Below are positions 24,120 through 30,621 of a DNA stretch of 33,262 nucleotides, in pieces. Each line of letters begins with the position of its first letter. Positions within the stretch are counted from its first letter, which is position 1. A program made the position numbers and the translations under genes. A model generated the notes under the pieces. The model ran no database searches. It was not told the origin of the DNA and saw only the letters and a program-made list of their open reading frames with translations. The DNA comes from Nitrobacter winogradskyi (GTDB taxonomy: Bacteria; Pseudomonadota; Alphaproteobacteria; Rhizobiales; Xanthobacteraceae). The stretch is taken from NCBI RefSeq assembly GCF_006539545.1, contig NZ_BJNF01000044.1, positions 1-33,262 on the forward strand. Direction: 5' to 3'.

Positions 24120-24842
24120 ATGCCGACCCTGATCGCAGGACTCTTCACGTTTCTTTTTCTGTATTTGCTGCTTCAGTTATTACGGGCGGCAAATCCGGCC
24201 GTTCTGGCGCGAGCCATCAGGCTCGCCGGCGGCATCATCGCGTTTGGAATGGCGGCTTTCATCGGCAGCAGGGGGGAGCTGGCGGTTGCGCTGCCGCTGG
24301 CGGTTCTCGGCGTCGGACTTTTGGGATGGTCGTCCTCCGGCATGTCCTTCTTTGCCAGGCTTTTTGGCGCGGGAATGCAGCGTACGGCCAGCGGACATAC
24401 GTCCCAGGTTCGTTCGCGGTTTCTCGATATGGTTCTGGATCACGCCAGCGGCCGCCTCGGCGGACGGATCATTGACGGACCCGATGCCGGCCGCTCGCTG
24501 GATGACTTCGACCTGCCTCGGCTTCTCGCCATGATGACAGGCTTCGACGCGGAGAGCTGCGCGTTACTTGAAGCTTATCTGGACCGCAGATTTCCCGCCT
24601 GGCGTCATAACGCGCAAGGCGATCCGGCAGGGGGGAGGAGCCACGCGTCGCCGGGCGGCAAAATGACGGACGAGGAGGCCTATCAGATCCTTGGCTTGCA
24701 GCCGGGGGCGGGAAGCGACGAGATTCGTCGCGCGCATCGGGGGCTGATGAAGAAACTGCATCCCGACCAGGGGGGGTCGACGTACCTCGCGGCTCGCGTA
24801 AACGCGGCCAAGGATACTTTGCTTCGCACTCATCGCAGCTGA
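24120..24842 (+). CDS. Membrane-anchored J-domain protein
   Basis: 240 aa. Hydrophobic segments at about 4-24, 35-50 and 56-72 anchor the N-terminus. A middle region (about 95-160) is of unknown fold (SRFLDMVLDHASGRLGG ... FDLPRLLAMM). The C-terminal J-domain (about 182-240) has EEAYQILGLQPGAGSDEIRRAH and the HPD tripeptide at 214-216 (LHPDQGG), resembling the Tim14/Pam18 type that stimulates an Hsp70 ATPase. I chose ATG 24120; the frame opens three codons earlier with TTG. It probably recruits DnaK to the membrane; client unknown. It pairs with the VWA gene upstream, although a repeat composite separates them. Confidence 0.85.
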   Translation: MPTLIAGLFTFLFLYLLLQLLRAANPAVLARAIRLAGGIIAFGMAAFIGSRGELAVALPLAVLGVGLLGWSSSGMSFFARLFGAGMQRTASGHTSQVRSRFLDMVLDHASGRLGGRIIDGPDAGRSLDDFDLPRLLAMMTGFDAESCALLEAYLDRRFPAWRHNAQGDPAGGRSHASPGGKMTDEEAYQILGLQPGAGSDEIRRAHRGLMKKLHPDQGGSTYLAARVNAAKDTLLRTHRS

Positions 24843-25017
24843 CTCCAACAACGCCACCAAACGCTACACTGCGAGTTGCTTCTGTCTTTCTGTCGGACGC
24901 GGCCCCGGTTTCGCCCGCCGTTGTCCGGCGGATCGATCGTTGCGTTGAACATTATCCATCAATTGTTGACGAGTGGTTTGCATGGAGTGGCTTGGGTGCG
25001 TAGATCACCTATGCCTG

Positions 25018-25142
25018 GATAAAGCGCATCCTCGGGCTCGCCCCGGATGAACATCGGTTCCCATGAGGGAAAACGTGTCGCATCAACATGAAAGCCCAGC
25101 TTCTGATTCCATCAGACGCTGGGCTCTCAATTCTGGTGTCAC
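25018..25142 (+). repeat. Dispersed palindromic element, copy H (diverged)
   Basis: CATCCTCGGGCTCGCCCCGGATG hairpin, CGGTTCCCATGAGGGAAAACGTG, then the terminal hairpin CCCAGC-TTCTGATTCCATCAGACGCTGGG with new GC-rich arms. Lies in the 321-base gap between convergent genes; the first 170 bases of that gap (24843-25016) show nothing recognisable. Confidence 0.65.
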
Positions 25143-25163
25143 GTATGACTGCGGGCGGGGCGA

Positions 25164-26924
25164 TCAGTTTTTGATCGTGATGCAGGATATATCCGAACGC
25201 TTCAGCTTGCGGCACACGGCTTCGGCCTCATCGCGGTCGAGACCGGCGAAGCGGGCGCGATACAGCTTCTTGCTGCCCTTGGCGACGGTCTCGGTGAAAG
25301 GATCGGCCTTGCCCAGCATCCTGGGAGCGCGGCCTCGGGCCGCATCGAGACGCTCACGCGCCTGGCTCTCGGTTTCCAGCGCGCCGACTTGAATAATCCA
25401 ACCCGAATGCGACGCGACCGGTTTCAACGCGCCATTCTTCTGAACTGTCCGAGGCTGAACCGCAGGCGCCGGATCAGTATGAGCCATCGCCTGCCGTGTC
25501 GAAGCAGGAAGACTGGAGGCCGGAAGCACGCCCAGGATGCCCTGACCGGTGCCGAAGTTGGCAGGCTGCGGCGGCATGTTCGCCCGCGCCACGACCGAGC
25601 CCGACGTTTCCGGCGTCGCCTCGCGATCCGCCGCGGCGTCGTCAGCGGCCGGCGACACAGCAGGCGAGGGCCCAGCCGATGCCAGTCTGACCGTTTTCGC
25701 CCTGACCTGTACCGTCTTGACCCGCACCGGCTTCATCGGTTCGGCGGAGCCGGGAACGGCGTCGATCTGCTGGGTTTCGATAACGCCACTCGTCAAGGGA
25801 GCCGGTTCGGCTACAGGCCGCTTCGGAGGCAACGCAGCCGCCGAGGTCGTTACCAGCGATCGGCTCAGATGGGCGGGACGTTCAGCCGGCAGCGAGACAG
25901 GCTCTGGCACAGTGGACGCGACTTGAACGGCCCCGTCCACCTGCGTCGTGCCCCTGGGCCGTGAGCGCGCCTGATCCTCGGCCGCTCTCGCATTGGCCTC
26001 CGACATGCTGCTTTCGGTAATTGCGGCGACCGTCCGCCGCGTCGCGGCGTTGTCGAGGTTTTCGGCCAGCAGTTTGCGCATGGTCGCATCGCGGGAGCCG
26101 CCGCTGCGGCCGCCAAGAACCACGCCGACAAGATGGCGATTGCCGCGCTTGAGGTTGGTGACGAGGTTGAAGCCGGAAGCTCGAATATAGCCGGTCTTGA
26201 TGCCATCGACGCCATCGACGCTGCCGACCAGCCGGTTATGGCCCCGAATGGTGCGGCCGCGGAACGTGAATGAGGTGGTCGCGAAGTAGCGATAGTAGCG
26301 TGGGAAACGATCCTGCAACGCACGGCCGAGCGTTGCCTGGTCCCGTGCCGTGGTGACTTGATCGTCGTCGGGAAGACCTGAAGCGTTCCGATAGACCGTC
26401 CGTGTCATGCCGAGCGCGCGGGCCTTCCGCGTCATCATCCGGGCGAAGTCGTCCTCGTCGCCCGCGATCGCCTCGGCGATGACGACCGCCGCGTCGTTGG
26501 CGGATTTCGTCACCAGCCCCTTGATCGCATCTTCGACGCGGATGGTCTGACCCGGTCGCAGGCCGAGCTTGGTCGGGTTCTGCGCGGCCGCGCGCGCTGA
26601 AACGCGCATCTCGCTGTCGAGGCCGATCCTGCCGGCATCCAGACGCTCGAAAAGCATGTAGAGCGTCATCATCTTGGTGAGCGACGCCGGATGGCGAAGA
26701 CTGTCGGGGCTGGTGGACGATAGCGTCGCCCCGGAATTGGCGTCCACCACGATCGACGCGAAGGGCGGATTGTAGCTATACCGCACCTGCTGATGGTGGC
26801 GGTGATGCTGACGGGCACGCCGCGCATCTGCATGATCGATCGTAAAAACGACGGCGACGATCGCTGCAAGCCCAAGCGCGCCAACACGCGTTGCGCGCGA
26901 GGAAGCCAAGGTGGTGCGAAGCAT
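25164..26924 (-). CDS. D-alanyl-D-alanine carboxypeptidase with C-terminal SPOR domain
   Basis: Periplasmic DD-carboxypeptidase of peptidase family S11 (DacA/DacF type) that trims stem pentapeptides. 586 aa from ATG 26924 (GGGGAA about 5 nt upstream); the frame runs on to 27239 but that extension has no family character. Signal peptide at about 11-34 (ADA cleavage region), then a His/Arg-rich patch (RARQHHRHHQQ). Catalytic motifs: SLTK at 81-84, SAN at 141-143, KTG at 243-245. A Pro/Ala/Thr-rich linker (about 320-500) leads to a SPOR domain (GWIIQVGALETESQARERL to the end), which binds denuded glycan at division sites. Divergent from the phasin gene. Confidence 0.92.
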   Translation of the reverse strand: MLRTTLASSRATRVGALGLAAIVAVVFTIDHADARRARQHHRHHQQVRYSYNPPFASIVVDANSGATLSSTSPDSLRHPASLTKMMTLYMLFERLDAGRIGLDSEMRVSARAAAQNPTKLGLRPGQTIRVEDAIKGLVTKSANDAAVVIAEAIAGDEDDFARMMTRKARALGMTRTVYRNASGLPDDDQVTTARDQATLGRALQDRFPRYYRYFATTSFTFRGRTIRGHNRLVGSVDGVDGIKTGYIRASGFNLVTNLKRGNRHLVGVVLGGRSGGSRDATMRKLLAENLDNAATRRTVAAITESSMSEANARAAEDQARSRPRGTTQVDGAVQVASTVPEPVSLPAERPAHLSRSLVTTSAAALPPKRPVAEPAPLTSGVIETQQIDAVPGSAEPMKPVRVKTVQVRAKTVRLASAGPSPAVSPAADDAAADREATPETSGSVVARANMPPQPANFGTGQGILGVLPASSLPASTRQAMAHTDPAPAVQPRTVQKNGALKPVASHSGWIIQVGALETESQARERLDAARGRAPRMLGKADPFTETVAKGSKKLYRARFAGLDRDEAEAVCRKLKRSDISCITIKN

Positions 26925-27195
26925 ATACTTCCCCGTCCTGTTTTCGACTTTAGTCACTGGTTCGTGAGGCAAAATTTTGCCCGGCCATCTGATCTGAGCG
27001 TTCGGCGCAAACCGGTTCTCTCGGCGAGGGTGGCAGGGTCTGATTGCCATTCTGGCTAAGAGCCTGGTTCCAAGGTACTTTTTTGCCTTTTCACCGGGAA
27101 CGCTCAAGATGAGGGAATCAGGGTAGGAGCCCGGAGTTTCCAAAGCGTTAAGTAACTCTTGATGGAACCTTGGGAATTTAAAGCGAATGCCGATC

Positions 27196-27245
27196 TTGTG
27201 CGCCGCACAATAATGCTTGCATTTCATTGTGCAGCGCACTATAAA
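27196..27245 (+). promoter_or_regulatory. Phasin promoter with two PhaR-like operators
   Basis: Predicted sigma-70 promoter: TTGCAT at 27217-27222, 17-nt spacer, TATAAA at 27240-27245. A perfect palindrome TTGTGC-GCC-GCACAA (27196-27210) lies just upstream of the -35, and a second, near-perfect copy TTGTGC-AGC-GCACTA (27227-27241) lies between -35 and -10. Their centres are 31 bp apart, close to three helical turns. The core TGC-N3-GCA agrees with the motif described for PhaR, the polyhydroxyalkanoate-responsive repressor of phasin genes. Sites are seen; the regulator is inferred. Confidence 0.65.
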
Positions 27246-27298
27246 CTTGACAGGACGGCGGGTACTCCAACCCCGTCAGGTGACGATAAGGAATCATC

Positions 27299-27637
27299 AT
27301 GACCAAGATCGAAGACATTCAGCAGCAGGGTAAAGAGCAGTTCGACGCCGCGGTCACGACCGCGAGCGGTTTTCAGAAAGGCATTCAGGAGATCGCTGTA
27401 GCCTTCAGCGATTACTCGCGAAAGTCGTTTGATGACGGCAGGGCATTCACCGAGAAGCTCGCCGGAGCGAAATCGCTGGATCAGGCGATCGAGGCGCAGA
27501 CCGTGTATGCCAGAACCGCCTACGAGACGTTCGTCAGCGAGTCACAGAAAATCGGTGGACTCTACGTTGACCTCGCCAAGCAAGCCTATAAGCCGTTTGA
27601 GGATTTTACGGCGAAGTTCGTTCCGGACGCCCGCTGA
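27299..27637 (+). CDS. Phasin family protein
   Basis: 112-aa amphipathic helical protein of the Phasin_2 type, which coats polyhydroxyalkanoate granules. All-helical sequence without Cys or Trp: DIQQQGKEQFDAAVTTASGF, SDYSRKSFDDGRAFTEKLAG, QTVYARTAYETFVSESQKIG, ending KPFEDFTAKFVPDAR. AAGGA lies 6 nt before the ATG. Transcribed alone: its own promoter and paired operators lie upstream, an intrinsic terminator downstream. This indicates that the organism stores PHA or PHB. Related small phasins can also act without granules. Confidence 0.92.
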   Translation: MTKIEDIQQQGKEQFDAAVTTASGFQKGIQEIAVAFSDYSRKSFDDGRAFTEKLAGAKSLDQAIEAQTVYARTAYETFVSESQKIGGLYVDLAKQAYKPFEDFTAKFVPDAR

Positions 27638-27668
27638 TACCCAGGGCAAGGGCCCCGAATATAAGCGT

Positions 27669-27699
27669 AGCCCGGCCGCAGTTTTCGGCCGGGCTTTTT
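27669..27699 (+). terminator. Intrinsic terminator of the phasin gene
   Basis: Perfect 10-bp stem AGCCCGGCCG/CGGCCGGGCT, 7-nt loop, then TTTTT. It begins 31 nt after the phasin stop codon. Confidence 0.93.
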
Positions 27700-27704
27700 G
27701 TTGG

Positions 27705-27811
27705 TTAGAGCGTTTTCGAGCGAAGTGGACACCGGTTCGCGTGAAGAAAACGTGTCAAAACAATATCATAGAGGCCCGCTTCTGATCCAGTCAGAAGCGG
27801 AAAGGCCCTAG
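27705..27811 (+). repeat. Dispersed palindromic element, copy I (forward, short form)
   Basis: TAGAGCGTTTTCGAGCGAAGTGG, ACACCGGTTCGCGTGAAGAAAACG, TCAAAACAATATCATAGAG and terminal hairpin CCGCTTCTGATCCAGTCAGAAGCGG, ending in CCTAG. No CCTCGGG hairpin. Inserted between the phasin terminator and the end of the TadG-like gene. Confidence 0.85.
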
Positions 27812-27818
27812 CGCCTCG

Positions 27819-29534
27819 CTATTTGGCGATGCGGAGTTGCGAGATTTGCGTGAGGATGTTCTGAAAAGCGTCGGCGGTCTGGTTAGCCGAGGTGATCATC
27901 TGGAAATTTCCGTTGGAGGCGCAGTCCTGTAGCACCTGGGATAACGGATCCCTGTTGCCGACATTGACCTGGACGGTGAAAATGACGGTGCCGCTGTCCT
28001 TGACCTTCTGACATAGCAGCGCCTGCCGCGCATCGACCTCTGGCGAGTGGTCGCTTCCGTTGCCTGACCAGCGGTTCTGGGTGTTCAACCCGTCTGACAA
28101 GAGAACCAGATAGTCCTGATAGACATATGCTTTATCCTTGGCGGGAGCCGGGAAGGGACCGTTCGTGGTACTTAGCGTCTGCCATCCCCAGGCGAGGCCG
28201 ATGGCCTGGTTCGTACTTCCGCTGGGCGACATCGAGTCGATCTCGTTCTTCAGAGTACTCGATTGAGAACTCACGGGGGTAATCGTGGCTGGAAGACAGC
28301 CGTTCAACTGTTCGGCGTAGAACTTCGTGGAGGGTTTTCCATTGCTGCCCGAAGAGGGATCGGCATTGGAAATGTCGTAGTTCTGATCGCGGTCGTTGAT
28401 GCAACCGGTCCAGCCGCCATCGGCTTCCGCTGCCGATGGCCGGGGAGCGGCGGGGGCGGCGGCTGAATCTCCGGGGCTGTCCGTATCGCGCCAGGGGTGC
28501 AGCACCTGGGTGCAAACCCGGTTCCGACCGCTCCCGCTGCAGGCGCAGTACTGTGTGGATCCGCAGCTCGCACCTGATCCCGAAGCGATGGTTTTTGTCA
28601 CCGTCCGGTAGCATCCGTTGTAAAGAACACCGTTCTTGCCCGGGATCTTCCTGCCGCTATCCGCGCTCGGGCAAATGTATCCGGCGTACCTTCCGCTGGA
28701 AGGAATTCTGGAGGCGCTTCTGGCTCCGCTTAAGGTTGCCGGACGATCGGTGCAGGTGAAACCGTGGTTATTGTTGGTGAATGGGCAATTCGAGTCGGCA
28801 ATGGTGGCGTCCCAGTTGCTCGGCTTCGAGTTCTTGAGGATCGGGGGTTCGTCCAGCCACTCTGACCAGCTAATCCATGATGCGCTGACGTTGGAAGTTC
28901 CAACGTTGACGTCCTTTGCGAACGGAACGATCGAAATGTAGACGTCGTCGGCGGTTTTGGCGAATGCCGACAGCGAGTCGATCATGTCTTTGGCCGCCTT
29001 TTGCAACGCGGCCATCTTGCCGTTGTCTCGCATCGACCCGGTGTTATCGAGGACCAGGGCGACCCTCATCCGCGAATTACCCCATGTGGACGTGGAACTG
29101 GTACCGAAGCTGAGTTGCGGAAAGCCGGCGATTTTCATGAAATCGGTTTTGATCGCGCCTTGTCCGGAGGCGAGGATCTTCGCCGCCGCCGCCGATGACG
29201 TGCTCGGGGTATAGGTCGCGCCTACGCTGACATTGAATGCGCTTTTGTCATTATAAAGTGAGTTAAAGTAGCGCTGCACCGCGTCGGTGATCTGCTGGGA
29301 GGTCATGGCCGGGTTGGCCGCGGCGTCCCTGGAAACCATCAGCACCGCCGAATCCATAGCCGCCTGCATCGATGAGCGGGCTGCGTTCGCCCGCGTATAA
29401 TCGACAGCAGCGCCCACAAAGCCCAGCACCGGCAGAAGCGCGATCGCGAAAATAGGCGCGATGTTACCTCGGAAATCCCGATCAAAACGCCTGATCGAAC
29501 TGCGAATCCGTTTGCAAGTTGACGTCCCAGACAT
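27819..29534 (-). CDS. TadG-like pilus assembly protein with VWA domain
   Basis: 571 aa from ATG 29534; the frame extends to a TTG at 29648 but the conserved TadE/TadG start lies here. Residues 20-47 (FRGNIAPIFAIALLPVLGFVG, then AAVDYTRA) are the TadG-type N-terminal membrane segment. A VWA domain follows with MIDAS DNTGSM at 163-168. A long insertion (about 240-440) carries about ten cysteines (such as CGSTQYCAC, GCINDRDQNYD, NGCLPATI), plausibly disulfide-bonded outside the membrane. The domain resumes with YQDYLVLLSDGLNTQNRW and ends VIFTVQVNVG ... QISQLRIAK. TadG proteins serve tight-adherence Flp pili, but no other tad gene is in this window, so the partner apparatus is unknown. Confidence 0.85.
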   Translation of the reverse strand: MSGTSTCKRIRSSIRRFDRDFRGNIAPIFAIALLPVLGFVGAAVDYTRANAARSSMQAAMDSAVLMVSRDAAANPAMTSQQITDAVQRYFNSLYNDKSAFNVSVGATYTPSTSSAAAAKILASGQGAIKTDFMKIAGFPQLSFGTSSTSTWGNSRMRVALVLDNTGSMRDNGKMAALQKAAKDMIDSLSAFAKTADDVYISIVPFAKDVNVGTSNVSASWISWSEWLDEPPILKNSKPSNWDATIADSNCPFTNNNHGFTCTDRPATLSGARSASRIPSSGRYAGYICPSADSGRKIPGKNGVLYNGCYRTVTKTIASGSGASCGSTQYCACSGSGRNRVCTQVLHPWRDTDSPGDSAAAPAAPRPSAAEADGGWTGCINDRDQNYDISNADPSSGSNGKPSTKFYAEQLNGCLPATITPVSSQSSTLKNEIDSMSPSGSTNQAIGLAWGWQTLSTTNGPFPAPAKDKAYVYQDYLVLLSDGLNTQNRWSGNGSDHSPEVDARQALLCQKVKDSGTVIFTVQVNVGNRDPLSQVLQDCASNGNFQMITSANQTADAFQNILTQISQLRIAK

Positions 29535-29961
29535 GGCTGACACCGATCCGTTGGCTCCAGCCGCATTTCGGACATCCCGGCTAAACGTGTGGTAAAGTTG
29601 TCCTGAGAAAGCAGGTAAATAGCCGCACAAATTGCGGCAACTGTTCAAAATGCTTATCCATCGTCAACCGATCATGAACAGGAGGATCTGACATTCGGGG
29701 AAGGCAGGAGGGGTTGGTTAACCATCCCCCCACAGTCGACCGCAGCAATTACGATCTTGCGGTGAGGCCAATACAAACCCATACTTAATCCGTCCGGGCC
29801 GGCCGACAGTCAGATAAGACGGGGCGGCCCTGATATGTTGCCTGAACTACGTTTGCCTGGACTGAAGTGGCGTGCGGTCTCCTTGCCGGCTCCATCGTTT
29901 GTCCTGGCAAGAAATCGACGCCTGAAAACATTGAATGCTGAAGACATCGAACGCCTGAGCC
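29535..29961. other. Divergent gap between TadG-like gene and clpS
   Basis: About 430 bases without a convincing gene; short frames on either strand look like chance. The only signal I note is TTAACCAT at 29718-29725, a described CtrA-associated half-site motif, inside the imperfect palindrome GGTTGGTTAACCATCC. Confidence 0.4.
29718..29725 (-). promoter_or_regulatory. Possible CtrA half-site upstream of the TadG-like gene
   Basis: TTAACCAT occurs about 185 nt upstream of the TadG-like start codon, on the plus strand. This 8-mer is known as a CtrA-associated motif in Caulobacter, and pilus genes are frequent CtrA targets. A single 8-mer is weak evidence. Confidence 0.25.
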
Positions 29962-30036
29962 ATGCTGAAGCCGCCCGTCATTCAAACACCCGAAACGTCC
30001 GTGCTGCCCGTGAGCAATAACCGTTCAGCACCGAGA

Positions 30037-30372
30037 ATGAGTGAAGACGAGGACGACCACGCCGCTGGCCGTGGCGATCCGGCCGCTTCGGTCATCACCA
30101 AAGTCAGGACAAAGACGAAACGTCCCAATCTCTATCGTGTGCTCATATTGAATGATGACTACACACCGATGGAGTTCGTCGTTCACGTCCTTGAGAAGTT
30201 CTTTCAAAAGGATCTGGAGGCCGCTACCCAGATCATGCTGCACGTTCATCATCATGGTATCGGCGAATGCGGCGTGTTCACTTACGAGGTCGCCGAAACC
30301 AAGGTCACGCAGGTGATGGATTTCGCGCGCAAGCACCAGCATCCGCTGCAATGCGTGATGGAAAAAAAATAA
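30037..30372 (+). CDS. clpS: ATP-dependent Clp protease adaptor ClpS
   Basis: Adaptor that binds N-degron substrates and delivers them to ClpA. 111 aa from ATG 30037 (MSEDEDD), the typical length; an ATG at 29962 in the same frame would add 25 residues of unconserved sequence. Flexible N-terminal part, then the ClpS core: [20 protein letters not shown] (acidic N-degron pocket), [21 protein letters not shown], and [13 protein letters not shown] at the C-terminus. Followed by clpA in the same direction after 249 nt, the normal pairing. Confidence 0.94.
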   Translation: MSEDEDDHAAGRGDPAASVITKVRTKTKRPNLYRVLILNDDYTPMEFVVHVLEKFFQKDLEAATQIMLHVHHHGIGECGVFTYEVAETKVTQVMDFARKHQHPLQCVMEKK

Positions 30373-30621
30373 GCGCATCGATTCGCAAAAACGGAACGGA
30401 TATTTCGCGGCTGCCCGGATTCGCGATGTTCCGCGCCCGGCTCGGTTGAGCATAATCGCCATGCGCGTCTGTCGGCGAGAGCCTCGCCGCGCGCGATTTT
30501 CTTGGCGGAAGACGGACCCTTTTCCTCCGGATATTGTACGACTATATTGTTGACATAAGGTTGTTGTTGCCTGACGGGGCGATGGCGATCATGATGGCCA
30601 AGAGACCCTAGAGGACGCGCA

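Noticed and set aside
26205-26222. Short duplication in the carboxypeptidase gene giving SVDGVDG
   Set aside because: It lies in coding sequence just before the KTG motif and is an ordinary loop; not comparable to the intergenic arrays.
26925-27239. 105-codon N-terminal extension of the carboxypeptidase
   Set aside because: It would bury the signal peptide and antisense-overlap the phasin promoter; the ATG at 26924 has a ribosome-binding site followed by a normal signal peptide.
30550-30555. TTGACA before clpA as a -35 element
   Set aside because: No -10-like hexamer lies 16-18 nt downstream; a heat-shock-type promoter nearby was also considered and did not fit.
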